A DNA stretch of 59,909 bases. Origin: CAZECR01 sp964510495. GTDB lineage: Bacteria > Patescibacteriota > Patescibacteriia > Magasanikbacterales > GWA2-37-8. Location: the NCBI GenBank assembly GCA_964510495.1, contig CAZECR010000005.1, forward strand, positions 1 to 59,909, given 5' to 3'. The translations under genes were made by a program, and so were the position numbers. Under the pieces are notes generated by a model. That model was given only the letters and a program-made list of their open reading frames with translations. It searched no databases and was not told the origin of the DNA. Positions 34,120 through 43,093 of this stretch are shown here, piece by piece (positions within the stretch are counted from its first letter, which is position 1; each line of letters starts with the position of its first letter).

Positions 34120-34160
34120 AAAACGAAATGGCACTGGTACGACTTTGTCGCACCAGTGCC
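34120..34160 (-). terminator. Hairpin between convergent genes 33535 and 34181
   Basis: 14-bp stem with one mismatch (GGCACTGGTACGAC / GTCGCACCAGTGCC), 3-base loop, then ATTTCGTTTT on the minus strand. Confidence 0.65.
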
Positions 34161-34180
34161 CAGGGTTTGCGTGTCCGTCT

Positions 34181-34579
34181 TCAGACGAGTCGTGCCAGCG
34201 CGTCCTGACCAACACCTCTCGCCGCAAGCAGCAAAAGGGTTGCTTGCAGTTTTGCGTTGAAATAACGCTCAGCCTCAGCGAACTCCCAAGGCTCTACCGC
34301 TTTGGCTAGTATCTCCTTAAAATGCACACTGATGAGGTACAGAATCTTGAGCGCACTAAGCGGCTGTGTTCTTGGGCGCGCACGCATCAGATACGCCAAG
34401 GAGTTGAGTGCGTTATCGACAAAGGCGACAGCATCGAGCTCTTGATTACCGAGCGTTAACTCCAAAAAGCACAGGTACTGACGCACTTCCGGAACAGGAT
34501 GCCCCGTCCTGAGCGCCATCAATCGCTGGGACCGACTTTCACTAACCGAAGCCACCCGCTCCGCAGCATTAAAGCTCAT
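34181..34579 (-). CDS. Unrecognised helical protein in a GC-rich unit, 132 residues
   Basis: Starts at the ATG at 34579, with an SD (GGAGG) about 7 bases before. Almost entirely helical: MSFNAAERVASVSESRSQRL, VRQYLCFLELTLGNQELDAVAFVDNALNSLAYL, LSALKILYLISVHFKEILAKAVEP, FAEAERYFNAKLQATLLLLAARG. No signal or membrane helix that I can define. GC-richer than neighbours, with a 10-base palindrome (ACAACGTTGT) in the leader and a large hairpin after the stop. Function unknown. Confidence 0.55.
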   Translation of the reverse strand: MSFNAAERVASVSESRSQRLMALRTGHPVPEVRQYLCFLELTLGNQELDAVAFVDNALNSLAYLMRARPRTQPLSALKILYLISVHFKEILAKAVEPWEFAEAERYFNAKLQATLLLLAARGVGQDALARLV

Positions 34580-34717
34580 GAACAACCTCCGCTACCTGAC
34601 AACGTTGTTCCCCGCTATTATCTAGATACACCATATTTTTCAAAAAGTTACAAGGGTCAAAATCGGCAATGACCCGCCAACTAACGGCAAAAACCACCTC
34701 GCCAGCTTCCTTTTTGG

Positions 34718-34759
34718 TTGACGAAATGAGCAAAGTATGATAAATATGATATATCATAT
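34718..34759 (+). promoter_or_regulatory. Promoter and palindromic operator of the AbrB-like gene
   Basis: TTGACG, 17 bases, TAAATA preceded by TGA (extended -10, 34741-34746). A perfect 16-base palindrome, ATATGATATATCATAT (34744-34759), overlaps the -10 box and ends 18 bases before the AbrB-like start. A dimeric regulator bound here would block RNA polymerase. Confidence 0.65.
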
Positions 34760-34777
34760 ATTCTTCAGTATGTTCGT

Positions 34778-35122
34778 ATGACTCTAACAAAAAAGGCTGA
34801 GTCCAGCAAAAAAAGGACAGCAGCTTACAATCGCATCCATAAAGGCGACCGGCTCTATGGAACAACGATTGTTGGTGAGCGTGGGCAAATCGTTATTCCA
34901 GCAGAAGCGCGTAAAGACTTCGGCTTGAAGCCGGGTGATCAAGTCATCGCTATTGGCAACAAAGTTGGTAAAATACTGACTTTTGTCAAAGCAGATAATG
35001 TCGGAGATTTTTTTAACATGGTCATGGACCATCTCTCCGGAAGTGGCCAGGAGGAAAATTTCAAAACCTATTTTCAAAAAATATTAAAAAGCAGTCGTTC
35101 AAAAAATAAACTATCTAAATAA
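34778..35122 (+). CDS. AbrB/SpoVT-type transcription regulator of exporter operon
   Basis: 114 residues. A Lys-rich N-terminal arm leads into an AbrB-type swapped-hairpin DNA-binding domain (about 25-75): YGTTIVGERGQIVIPAEARKDFGLKPGDQVIAIGNK. The C-terminal helix part (VGDFFNMVMDHLSG) could mediate dimerisation. Directly followed (14 bases) by an HlyD-type protein and a MacB-type transporter, so it probably controls them. The palindrome over its own promoter suggests autoregulation. Confidence 0.85.
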   Translation: MTLTKKAESSKKRTAAYNRIHKGDRLYGTTIVGERGQIVIPAEARKDFGLKPGDQVIAIGNKVGKILTFVKADNVGDFFNMVMDHLSGSGQEENFKTYFQKILKSSRSKNKLSK

Positions 35123-35136
35123 TCTTAACCTTCTGT

Positions 35137-36708
35137 ATGAACCAAAAGTTTCTGACTAAAAAACGTGTTATCTGGGGAATTGTACTTATTGTTATTGGCG
35201 GTCTCATTGTACTTGGATACATCAACAAAAAGAATGCTCCAAATACAAGCATTCAAACTGATACTGTTAAAAAGCAAGACATCGAACAAACTGTTTTAAC
35301 GACCGGCCAAGTTGTGAGTAAAACCGATCTCAGTCTTAGCTTTCAGGGCAGCGGCGTCATTCGCCAAATTCGCGTAAACGAAGGAGCTGCTGTTAAGACT
35401 GGCCAAATTTTAGCCACTCTCGACCAAGCCAGTGCCAGTGCGAGTCTCACAAGCGCTCTCGGGAGTCTTGCGCAGGCCCAGGCTAATTATGACAAGGTTC
35501 TAGCAGGAGCCAGCAACGAACAGATTACCGTCGCCCAAAGGGCAGTCGACGCCGCTCAAACTTCGCTTGATAACGCTAATCAAAATCTTGCTACCACCAA
35601 ACAACAGCAAACGGTTCTCGTTAAAAACGCATACAATGCGCTCCTTAACTCAACTCCTGCCGTAGTGGTGGGTCCTACCAACAGATCAACTGTGAACCCA
35701 ACAATTAGTGGCACCTACGGTGGCAGTGAGCAAGGCCAGTATAAAATAAGTTTGTACATGGCTGGTAATATGCAGTACACCGTTACCGGTCTTGGTAGTG
35801 GCACCGGCGCCATTCCACTTAATGCGGCCATTCCTGTTTCCATGGGCAACGGTCTTTTTTTACAATTTCCTAATGGAACCTACTACCCTGACGACTACTG
35901 GACCGTTGACATTCCTAACACTAAAGCAGCTACCTACCTAACAAACAGTAACGCTTATCAGAGTGCTGTTGAATCGCAGCAAAGCGCTACTAATGCTGCC
36001 CAGGCCCAAGTAAACAATGCTCAGGTTGCCTTGGAACAAGCTAAAGCAAGCCTGGATGTTCAGCGCTCTGCCGCTCGCCCAGCAGACCTTGCCGTTGCCC
36101 GTGCTCAAATTTTGTCAGCTCAAGGACAAGTCGCTTCTGCTCGCGCTATTCTAGGTAACCTTACCTTACGCGCACCAGCTAACGGCACCATTACTCAAAT
36201 CACCGTGAAAGTTGGCGAACAAGCCAGCGCACTTCAGGCTGTTATGACACTTCAAAATATTGGTGATTTACATGCTGAAGCAAACGTTAGTGAAGCCAAC
36301 GTCGCCTCACTCAAAATTGGGCAAACGGTTGATTTTACCTTTGACGCCCTTGGACCAGATCGTCACTCTACTGGCACTATTCAAACTATTAATCCGGCTT
36401 CAACCGTGGTGTCTGGCGTTGTTAACTACAAAGTAACCGCCAGTATTCCAAAAATTGCTGAAATCAAACCCGGCATGACCGCCAACATGACTATTTTGGT
36501 CGACGAGAAAAAACAAGTACTCACCGCCCCGAACAGCGCAGTCATTAGTGAAAATGGTAAACGCTCAGTACGCGTTATCGACGACACTGTTAAAAAAACC
36601 TACCACTCCGTCGACGTTACAACCGGCCTCGAAGCCGATGGTGGTTTGGTAGAAATACTTTCGGGTGTGACGGAAGGACAAGAAGTCGTTACCTACATTA
36701 AACCCTAG
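35137..36708 (+). CDS. HlyD/MacA-type periplasmic adaptor with inserted beta domain
   Basis: 523 residues. Membrane anchor (about 10-30), then the barrel-sandwich half-lipoyl motif (GSGVIRQIRVNEGAAVKTGQIL), the coiled-coil hairpin (about 100-350), the returning lipoyl half (LRAPANGTITQITVKVGEQ), a beta-barrel and a C-terminal domain (LTAPNSAVISENGKRSVRVID). Unusually, about 90 residues at 171-263 (PAVVVGPTNRSTVNPTISGT ... PDDYWTVDIP) interrupt the hairpin with a beta-rich, Gly/Thr-rich domain. Links the transporter to an envelope partner or presents substrate outside the membrane. Precedes its ABC gene by 2 bases. Confidence 0.85.
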   Translation: MNQKFLTKKRVIWGIVLIVIGGLIVLGYINKKNAPNTSIQTDTVKKQDIEQTVLTTGQVVSKTDLSLSFQGSGVIRQIRVNEGAAVKTGQILATLDQASASASLTSALGSLAQAQANYDKVLAGASNEQITVAQRAVDAAQTSLDNANQNLATTKQQQTVLVKNAYNALLNSTPAVVVGPTNRSTVNPTISGTYGGSEQGQYKISLYMAGNMQYTVTGLGSGTGAIPLNAAIPVSMGNGLFLQFPNGTYYPDDYWTVDIPNTKAATYLTNSNAYQSAVESQQSATNAAQAQVNNAQVALEQAKASLDVQRSAARPADLAVARAQILSAQGQVASARAILGNLTLRAPANGTITQITVKVGEQASALQAVMTLQNIGDLHAEANVSEANVASLKIGQTVDFTFDALGPDRHSTGTIQTINPASTVVSGVVNYKVTASIPKIAEIKPGMTANMTILVDEKKQVLTAPNSAVISENGKRSVRVIDDTVKKTYHSVDVTTGLEADGGLVEILSGVTEGQEVVTYIKP

Positions 36709-36710
36709 GT

Positions 36711-37427
36711 ATGAGTCTTATTGATGTTCAAAACATTAAAAAAGACTACGAAAATGATGGAGTCTCGACATCGGTACTTAAAGGTGTCAGCTTCAAAATT
36801 GAACAAGGAGAATTTGTAGCCATCATGGGGCCAAGTGGTAGCGGTAAATCAACGCTCATGCACATTCTTAGCTTTCTTGACCGTCCAACAGGTGGCGTGT
36901 ATGAATTTGAAGGCCAAAACACCGAAGGGTTTGACGATAATTACTTAGCAGGGCTCCGCAACGAACGCATCGGCTTTGTGTTTCAATCCTTCAACTTACT
37001 TGCTCGCACCAGCGTACTTGATAACGTTAAACTTCCACTTATTTATAGCAAGAAAAAAAATCAGGATGCGCTTGCAAAAGCTGCGCTTGAGGCAGTAGGA
37101 CTCGGGCATCGTCTTAATTATTTCACGAACCAAATCTCAGGTGGTGAAAAACAACGTGTCGCTATTGCCCGCGCATTGGTCTGTAACCCTGCAGTTATTT
37201 TTGCGGACGAACCAACCGGAAACCTAGACTCCAAATCGGGGAATATCGTCATGAGTATTCTCCAAAAACTGAACGACGAAGGCCGTACTATTATTCTCGT
37301 TACTCACGAACAAGAAACAGCCCGACACGCCGGGCGTATTATCCGCGTAAAAGATGGTTTAATTTTGTCTGATGAAAAAGTAACTGACCGCGTATTTGCG
37401 AGCGCTGAAAAGGAACTTACCAAATAA
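36711..37427 (+). CDS. ABC transporter ATPase, MacB/LolD type
   Basis: 238 residues with Walker A (GPSGSGKSTLM), Q-loop (VFQSFNLLART), signature (ISGGEKQRVAIARAL), Walker B (VIFADEPTGNLD) and H-loop (LVTHEQE). It powers the two permeases downstream. The MacB/LolD/FtsE subgroup is indicated by the DEPTGNLDSKSG sequence. Part of the unit AbrB-HlyD-ATPase-permease-permease, all closely spaced. Confidence 0.92.
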   Translation: MSLIDVQNIKKDYENDGVSTSVLKGVSFKIEQGEFVAIMGPSGSGKSTLMHILSFLDRPTGGVYEFEGQNTEGFDDNYLAGLRNERIGFVFQSFNLLARTSVLDNVKLPLIYSKKKNQDALAKAALEAVGLGHRLNYFTNQISGGEKQRVAIARALVCNPAVIFADEPTGNLDSKSGNIVMSILQKLNDEGRTIILVTHEQETARHAGRIIRVKDGLILSDEKVTDRVFASAEKELTK

Positions 37428-37434
37428 TTTTCCC

Positions 37435-38706
37435 ATGAATTTCTTTTCTACCATTAAACTGGTCTTTCGAGGCCTCAGGGCCCGTAAAGGCAGGTCAATA
37501 CTGACAATCCTCGGTATTGTTATTGGTGTTGCCGGTGTTATTATCATTATTTCACTCGGCGCCGGTGCTCAGAGTTTGGTTCTCGGACAGGTTACCAAGC
37601 TCGGTTCCAACCTCCTCAGTGTTCAACCCGGCAAGAGCAACGAAAAAGGCCCACCCGCACAAGTCTTTGGTATTGTTGTTACAACGCTTATCAATGAAGA
37701 TGTAGATGCCTTGCGCGACCCTGGAGCTGTCCCCCATGCCAGCGCTATTAACGCGATCGTTCAGGGAACGGCCAGTGTGACGTGGGAAAATAAAACGATT
37801 GATACAAATTTTATCGGCACCGATCACGAATATGCCAACGTATCCAACTTCACGATGCGTCAAGGAGAATTTTTTAACGAGCAGGAAGAATCAGGCGGGG
37901 CAAACGTGGTCGTACTTGGATCCACGGTTGCAGATGAGCTCTTCACGACCAGCGGCGTTAACCCCATCGGCCAAATCATTAAGGTAAAACGGTCGGTTTC
38001 ACCAACGAGCGGCGGCATACCTTTGCGTGTTATCGGTGTCGTTAGTTCGCGCGGTAGTTCTTTTTTTCAAGACCAAGACGATCAAATTTTTTTACCGCTC
38101 GCACTAGGACAGCAGCAAATTTTGGGCATTCGTTATCTGCAGTCAATTAATATTAAGGTTGACGCCAGCCAAAATGTTGACCAGACTATTCGAGATGTCG
38201 ATCGCACCCTGCGCACCCGACACCGCATTAAAAGCGACAGTGATGTAGATTTTACCGTTCGTAATATCGCCGATGCAGTCGGTGCGCTTACCCAGATCAC
38301 TAACGCACTGCGCGTGTTCCTTGTGGCCATGGCCGCAATCGCCCTTGTCGTCGGCGGTATTGGCATCCTGAATATCATGCTTGCGACAGTCGCGGAACGT
38401 ACGCGCGAAATTGGACTGCGTAAAGCGATCGGAGCAACGCCTGCGGCAGTACGCAACCAATTCTTACTTGAAGCAGGCACGCTCACTTCACTCGGCGGTA
38501 TTATTGGGATCATTGTTGGCACCGGCATTTCCTATCTTGCTTCCCTCTTAATGCACAAACTCGGATATGACTGGGATTTTGTGGTTTCGATCACCTCTGT
38601 CGTCCTTGCAGTCGGCGTCTCCGTTGTTACCGGCGTTGTTTTCGGACTCTACCCAGCTTTTAAAGCATCCAAACTTAATCCAATTGATGCCTTGCGCTAC
38701 GAATAA
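37435..38706 (+). CDS. MacB-type ABC permease (first copy)
   Basis: 423 residues: an N-terminal membrane helix (SILTILGIVIGVAGVIIIISL), a large extracellular MacB periplasmic domain (about 45-290) and three C-terminal helices with the FtsX-like core (MAAIALVVGGIGILNIMLATVAERTREIGLRKAIGATPAAV). Exports peptides, lipids or antibiotics by a mechanotransmission mechanism in this family. Directly followed, 2 bases later, by a second, diverged permease, so a heterodimer is likely. Confidence 0.9.
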   Translation: MNFFSTIKLVFRGLRARKGRSILTILGIVIGVAGVIIIISLGAGAQSLVLGQVTKLGSNLLSVQPGKSNEKGPPAQVFGIVVTTLINEDVDALRDPGAVPHASAINAIVQGTASVTWENKTIDTNFIGTDHEYANVSNFTMRQGEFFNEQEESGGANVVVLGSTVADELFTTSGVNPIGQIIKVKRSVSPTSGGIPLRVIGVVSSRGSSFFQDQDDQIFLPLALGQQQILGIRYLQSINIKVDASQNVDQTIRDVDRTLRTRHRIKSDSDVDFTVRNIADAVGALTQITNALRVFLVAMAAIALVVGGIGILNIMLATVAERTREIGLRKAIGATPAAVRNQFLLEAGTLTSLGGIIGIIVGTGISYLASLLMHKLGYDWDFVVSITSVVLAVGVSVVTGVVFGLYPAFKASKLNPIDALRYE

Positions 38707-38708
38707 GT

Positions 38709-39962
38709 ATGTTTGCAGCTTTGAAACAATCTATCAGCGCGCTGAGTGCCAACAAAGGACGCACCATTTTAACGACACTTGGTATTGTAATTGGAATTGC
38801 CACAGTTATTATGGTACTTTCGGCAGGCGCCGGTTTTCGCAGCCTCATTGATGCCCAAGTAGGAGCACTCGGAAGTAACACCCTTTTTATCCAAACACGT
38901 GTGCCACCTACAACTAAAAATCGTGCCGGAGCAGCGGGGTCCGATGATGGTACGGGCAGTTTCAGCGGAATTGTTATTACCACCCTTAAACAACGCGACT
39001 TGAATACTATAAATACGCTACCGAATGTGGCTGGCAGTTACGGCATGATTACAGGACAGGCAGTAGTTAGTTATCGTGATACACAAAAAAACGCTCTCTA
39101 TTACGGGTCTTCCGCTGAACGTTTCAGCATTGACCAGCACACACTTCGTTCAGGCCGATTTTATACGGCTGCTGAAGACACGGGCGGCTCCCAAGTCGTC
39201 ATTCTCGGCAGCACACTAGCTGATAATTTATTCAATCAAGATTCACCCACCGGTAAGCTCGTTCGCATCGGAAATCTTAATTTCCAAGTCATTGGCGTGT
39301 ATAATCCCCAAGGTGGCTTTGGTGGACCTGCAGACGATAGTTTGTACATTCCGCTCGTTACCGCTCAGAAAAAAATGCTTGGTATCGACCACATCTCCAT
39401 GGGAGTAGTCCAAGTCAAAGACCTTGCACAGGGAGATGCCACCAGCGACCAAATCCGTGCCACACTCCGTGACAGCCATAACATTACCGACCCTGACAAA
39501 GAAGATTTTATTGTGCAAACGCAAGCACAGGCACTCGAAAGTTTTAACACCATCTTTAACGGTATAACTTTTCTCCTTATTGCCATTGCCGCAATATCCC
39601 TTATCGTAGGTGGTGTTGGCATTATGAACATTATGTACGTTGTCGTTACCGAACGCACCAGTGAAATTGGATTAAAAAAAGCACTTGGCGCAACCTACAG
39701 CAATATTCTGAGTGAATTTCTTATTGAATCTGTGCTTGTCACTATTTTGGGCGGTATTTTTGGTATCGCACTTGGCGCATTACTTGGCTGGGTCGTTGCG
39801 CTCGCCGCTTCTGCCGGTGGTCTTGCTTGGAACTTTATCGTACCGCCCTACGCTATTGGCATTGGCTTTGGCGTATCGGCAGCCATTGGCATTGGTTTTG
39901 GCGTACTCCCAGCTCGGACTGCGGCCAAGCTTGACCCGATCGAAGCCTTGCGATATGAATAA
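38709..39962 (+). CDS. MacB-type ABC permease (second copy)
   Basis: 417 residues with the same build: N-terminal helix (TILTTLGIVIGIATVIMVLS), periplasmic domain, and the core IAAISLIVGGVGIMNIMYVVVTERTSEIGLKKALGATYSNI. It is clearly homologous to the upstream permease but diverged in the external domain (an SDDGTGSFSG loop replaces the corresponding part). Two permease halves with one shared ATPase suggest a heteromeric exporter. Confidence 0.9.
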   Translation: MFAALKQSISALSANKGRTILTTLGIVIGIATVIMVLSAGAGFRSLIDAQVGALGSNTLFIQTRVPPTTKNRAGAAGSDDGTGSFSGIVITTLKQRDLNTINTLPNVAGSYGMITGQAVVSYRDTQKNALYYGSSAERFSIDQHTLRSGRFYTAAEDTGGSQVVILGSTLADNLFNQDSPTGKLVRIGNLNFQVIGVYNPQGGFGGPADDSLYIPLVTAQKKMLGIDHISMGVVQVKDLAQGDATSDQIRATLRDSHNITDPDKEDFIVQTQAQALESFNTIFNGITFLLIAIAAISLIVGGVGIMNIMYVVVTERTSEIGLKKALGATYSNILSEFLIESVLVTILGGIFGIALGALLGWVVALAASAGGLAWNFIVPPYAIGIGFGVSAAIGIGFGVLPARTAAKLDPIEALRYE

Positions 39963-40039
39963 AAAGAATTACCTCCTCCTTCCGGCACGCGCAGGAATGA
40001 CACTTTAAAAATTTAGCCTTTATCTTTATACAGTACGCT

Positions 40040-40573
40040 ATGAAAAAAACACTTTCTTTAGTAACGCTCGCAACCCTATCGGTATTTGTTCTTTCAGGCT
40101 GCAACCTATCACCTACTCCAGCTGATCAAGGCATAATTCCTAAAGATGCCAACCCGGCAACCGCCACAACTACTATTCAAGAGTACGATATAGTAACTAC
40201 AACCTACGGCGGCAGTGATGAACTTGCTATTTCAGCCATCGTCATGCCCGGTATCGTTGAATTAACTCCGCCAGAAGGTAAACCAAAACAGGCTCCGGTA
40301 CCGACCCAAAGTTACACCGCAGCTGTCAACGACAACATTGGAAAACGTTTTCAATTTGTCGGCTGCGCAGGAAACCCAGGAACGCTCAGTATTAAAAAAG
40401 GCACCAACTTCATGCTTGATAATCGCGATAACAAAACCCATATCTTTGGTATTGGTAAAAATACCTATACCCTTAAAGCCTACGACTTTGCACTCGTCAA
40501 TGTAAAAATTGCGGGTGATTACTTTATTACCTGTGACGGAGGTGGGTCGGCCAGAGTTTCAATTCAGGGTTAA
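40040..40573 (+). CDS. Lipoprotein with cupredoxin-like C-terminal domain
   Basis: 177 residues. The signal peptide ends in the lipobox FVLSGC (Cys about residue 21), so a lipid-anchored protein is expected. The C-terminal part (about 95-177) has KRFQFVGCAGNPGTLSIKKG, NFMLDNRDNKTHIFGIG, YDFALVNVKIAGDYFITCDGG, a strand order and His/Cys content recalling cupredoxins; a full type-1 copper ligand set is not clear. Lies 77 bases after the exporter permeases, with a T-rich leader. Metal binding is inference. Confidence 0.65.
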   Translation: MKKTLSLVTLATLSVFVLSGCNLSPTPADQGIIPKDANPATATTTIQEYDIVTTTYGGSDELAISAIVMPGIVELTPPEGKPKQAPVPTQSYTAAVNDNIGKRFQFVGCAGNPGTLSIKKGTNFMLDNRDNKTHIFGIGKNTYTLKAYDFALVNVKIAGDYFITCDGGGSARVSIQG

Positions 40574-40585
40574 TTTCTAAATACC

Positions 40586-41494
40586 ATGTTTATGATTACT
40601 CCCAATCAAAAAACTTTTATACTTGCTCTTGCTTGTTTCTTTGCTGGAGCCCTTGTTGTAGGCGCACTACTATACTACCACCCTCTTAAACAAACCCAGG
40701 TTCTGACACCCGTCTCGATTCCAGATACTACAAGCACTACACCGCCCCCACCAGAGCAAGCGAACAGCGCAATGAAAATCACTGCCCCACGTGCGAACGA
40801 AACAGTAACCGCTCCTTTTATAGTTAGCGGCAATGCACCTGGCGGATGGTTTTTTGAAGCTAGTTTCCCAATTAGAATTGTAGACCAAAACAACAAATTA
40901 CTTGCGACCACGGTCGCCCACCCGCTCAGCAGTTGGATGAGCAGTGACCCCATTGCTTTTGAAGCAGCTTTTGATTTCATCGTAGCAACAACCACCGAAG
41001 CAACCATGGTGTTTAACAACGATAACCCATCTGGCCTTCCTGAAAACGATCGCGAATTTAGCATGCCGATCACGCTTATACCAAATCAAAATACTCAAAA
41101 AGCAATTCGTCTTTTCTACTATAATCAAAAACTTGATACTGACGAAATGGGTACTATAGTTTGCAGTCAAAATAGTTTAGTAGCGGTAGATCGTATTATT
41201 CCGAGTACCAACACTCCTATTCAAGACGCGCTTCGCCTTTTGCTAAAAGGCCAACTTACCGATCATGAAAAAGCCGCCGGCCTAACCACAGAATTTCCAT
41301 TAGAAGGTTTTGCCCTTACTACCGCCGCGCTCCAAAACGAAAAACTTACTGCTACCTTTACCGATCCGAACAATACAACGAGCGGTGGAGCTTGTCGCAC
41401 CAACATTCTTCGCTCTCAAATTGAAGTTACGGCTCGCCAATTTGCTGGAGTCACCACAGTAACAATACAACCAGAGACCCTCTTTCAACCTTAA
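40586..41494 (+). CDS. Membrane-anchored Gmad2 + GerMN domain protein
   Basis: 302 residues. A membrane anchor (FILALACFFAGALVVGALLYY) is followed by a Pro/Thr linker, a Gmad2 immunoglobulin-like domain (about 65-165: MKITAPRANETVTAPFIVSGNAPGGWFFEASFPIRI) and a GerMN domain (about 175-300: IRLFYYNQKLD, IQDALRLLLKGQLTDHEKAAGL, LTATFTDPNNT). These domains occur in spore-germination and envelope proteins and bind unknown ligands. Operon-like spacing (12 bases) with the preceding lipoprotein gene. Confidence 0.82.
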   Translation: MFMITPNQKTFILALACFFAGALVVGALLYYHPLKQTQVLTPVSIPDTTSTTPPPPEQANSAMKITAPRANETVTAPFIVSGNAPGGWFFEASFPIRIVDQNNKLLATTVAHPLSSWMSSDPIAFEAAFDFIVATTTEATMVFNNDNPSGLPENDREFSMPITLIPNQNTQKAIRLFYYNQKLDTDEMGTIVCSQNSLVAVDRIIPSTNTPIQDALRLLLKGQLTDHEKAAGLTTEFPLEGFALTTAALQNEKLTATFTDPNNTTSGGACRTNILRSQIEVTARQFAGVTTVTIQPETLFQP

Positions 41495-41505
41495 CCACTA
41501 CTTAT

Positions 41506-41751
41506 ATGACTGAAGAAACTAAAAAAGAAGAATTCAAAGTAAACGGCGAAGAAATTATTGCCAAAGTAAAAGAGCTTATCAAAGAAGGCAATGCTCGTCG
41601 TATCATTATTAAAAATGAAACTGGCGTAACGCTTTTGGAAGTCCCCCTCACCCTTGGCGCTGTCGGCGCGCTCCTCGCTCCAGCACTCGCAGCTGTTGGT
41701 GCCCTCGCCGCTCTCGTTACGAAATGCACTATTGTTGTAGAAAAAAAATAA
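41506..41751 (+). CDS. DUF4342-like small membrane-associated protein
   Basis: 81 residues. A charged helix (EIIAKVKELIKEGNARRIIIKNETGVTLLEVPL) is followed by a Gly/Ala/Leu-rich membrane helix (GAVGALLAPALAAVGALAAL) and a short tail. Matches DUF4342 by layout. Function unknown. Follows the GerMN gene by 11 bases. Confidence 0.7.
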   Translation: MTEETKKEEFKVNGEEIIAKVKELIKEGNARRIIIKNETGVTLLEVPLTLGAVGALLAPALAAVGALAALVTKCTIVVEKK

Positions 41752-41818
41752 AGGTGAAATAAAAAAGATATATTGGTGTACTAGTAGGTATAGAGGAGAG
41801 GTTCAAACCCCTTGTTTT

Positions 41819-42394
41819 ATGGATATACTCCCCCCAAGTGACGAGGAATTGGCTGCTCAGCTGCAGGCTGGCAACCGAGAGGCGTTTACCGTGCTCTTTA
41901 GCCGGTACGAAAAAAAGATTCTTCGTTACGGGCAGCGATTTTTGTATAGCTACGAAGACCTTGAAGACGCCGTTCAGGAAGTCTTCATCAAAGCATATAA
42001 AAATATTCAGAGCTTTACTGTGTCTCGAAAATTTTCAACCTGGCTCTATCGCGTTGCCCACAATACCTTCATTAATGTTATCAAAAAAAAGGGACGCGAA
42101 CCGTTGTCCTTTTTTGATTTTGATATTTTAGTGCAACTCCCCACCAAGCCACTTCCGAGCACGCACGATGAATTTATTCGTGGCGAAGACAGAGACCTTG
42201 TAGAAAAGCATCTCAAAGAATTGTCACCTAAATATCGTGAACCGTTAATCCTCTACTACTTAGAAGAGCTGGACTACAAAGAAATCGGTGAAATATTACA
42301 CTTGCCAACATCGACAGTTGGTGTACGCCTCGGACGCGCCAAGCAAGCTTTAAAAAAATTGATTCAACAATCTGACACTACGTATGTCTCTTGA
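41819..42394 (+). CDS. ECF-type RNA polymerase sigma factor
   Basis: 191 residues. Region 2 reads AFTVLFSRYEKKILRYGQRFL ... EDAVQEVFIKAYKNIQSF with WLYRVAHNTFINVIKKKGR. Region 4 reads LSPKYREPLILYYLEELDYKEIGEILHLPTSTVGVRLGRAKQALKKLI. It redirects RNA polymerase to a stress or envelope regulon. Overlaps the next gene by 11 bases, as sigma/anti-sigma pairs often do. The exporter genes downstream are the obvious target, but no recognisable ECF promoter motif was found. Confidence 0.93.
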   Translation: MDILPPSDEELAAQLQAGNREAFTVLFSRYEKKILRYGQRFLYSYEDLEDAVQEVFIKAYKNIQSFTVSRKFSTWLYRVAHNTFINVIKKKGREPLSFFDFDILVQLPTKPLPSTHDEFIRGEDRDLVEKHLKELSPKYREPLILYYLEELDYKEIGEILHLPTSTVGVRLGRAKQALKKLIQQSDTTYVS

Positions 42395-43085
42395 TACCAA
42401 ACAACCATCACTCGAAGAACGAGTTCTTGGACCTATCAAACAAGGCCAGGTCAAAATGACACCGCGCTGGCATTTTGTATTACAAACAGTCTGCTTGTCG
42501 ATCGGCGGAACAGTCATTTTGTTAACACTTTTTTATCTCACCAGCTTTATTATTTTCATGCTTGACCGTACCGGCATTTCCTCGGTGCCTAATTTTGGCG
42601 CTCGCGGCTGGTATGCCTTCCTTATTTCATTCCCTTGGATACTCGTACTTTTGGCAGGTATTTTTATTGTTCTTCTAGAATTCTTAGTCCGGCGAACTGC
42701 TTTTGCATATCGCCGCCCAGTCCTCTACTCCACTATTGGTATTATTATCCTCGTTATTGGCGGGGGTTACATTGTCGCCGCCACCCCGCTTCACCGCGAC
42801 TTAGCCGACTATGCTGACAAAGGACAATTCCCCGTTGGTAATATTTTATACCAGCGCTTTGGCGAACCACCTTCGCACAACATTCATCATGGTCAAATTA
42901 TTCGTATATTCCCAAACGGGTTTCAAATGAAAGCACGTCGAACTGAAGCTCTCAACGTACGCATTACCCCGCGCACTCGCCTTCCCTATGGTGCTGACTT
43001 TGATCTCGGGGATATCGTTGTCGTGTTTGGGAATCGCTCAGCTGACGCTATTGAAGCATACGGCATTCGGGAAGTTCAAGAATGA
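42384..43085 (+). CDS. Membrane protein coupled to the ECF sigma factor; possible anti-sigma
   Basis: 233 residues with an N-terminal cytoplasmic part (1-28), three hydrophobic segments (about 30-58, 75-98, 108-130) and an extracytoplasmic C-terminal beta-rich domain (about 165-233: GQIIRIFPNGFQMKARRTEALNVRITPRT ... LGDIVVVFGNRSAD). The C-terminal part resembles DUF5666/OB-like sensor domains. The gene overlaps the sigma gene by 11 bases. No zinc-anti-sigma HxxxCxxC motif is present, so it would be a non-classical anti-sigma, if it is one. Confidence 0.65.
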   Translation: MSLDTKQPSLEERVLGPIKQGQVKMTPRWHFVLQTVCLSIGGTVILLTLFYLTSFIIFMLDRTGISSVPNFGARGWYAFLISFPWILVLLAGIFIVLLEFLVRRTAFAYRRPVLYSTIGIIILVIGGGYIVAATPLHRDLADYADKGQFPVGNILYQRFGEPPSHNIHHGQIIRIFPNGFQMKARRTEALNVRITPRTRLPYGADFDLGDIVVVFGNRSADAIEAYGIREVQE

Positions 43086-43093
43086 AATAAAAT

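Noticed and set aside
39971..40000. Palindrome-like TTCCGGCACGCGCAGGAATG after the permease pair
   Set aside because: Looks like a degraded piece of a dispersed repeat, but a single copy without clear partner; not annotated.
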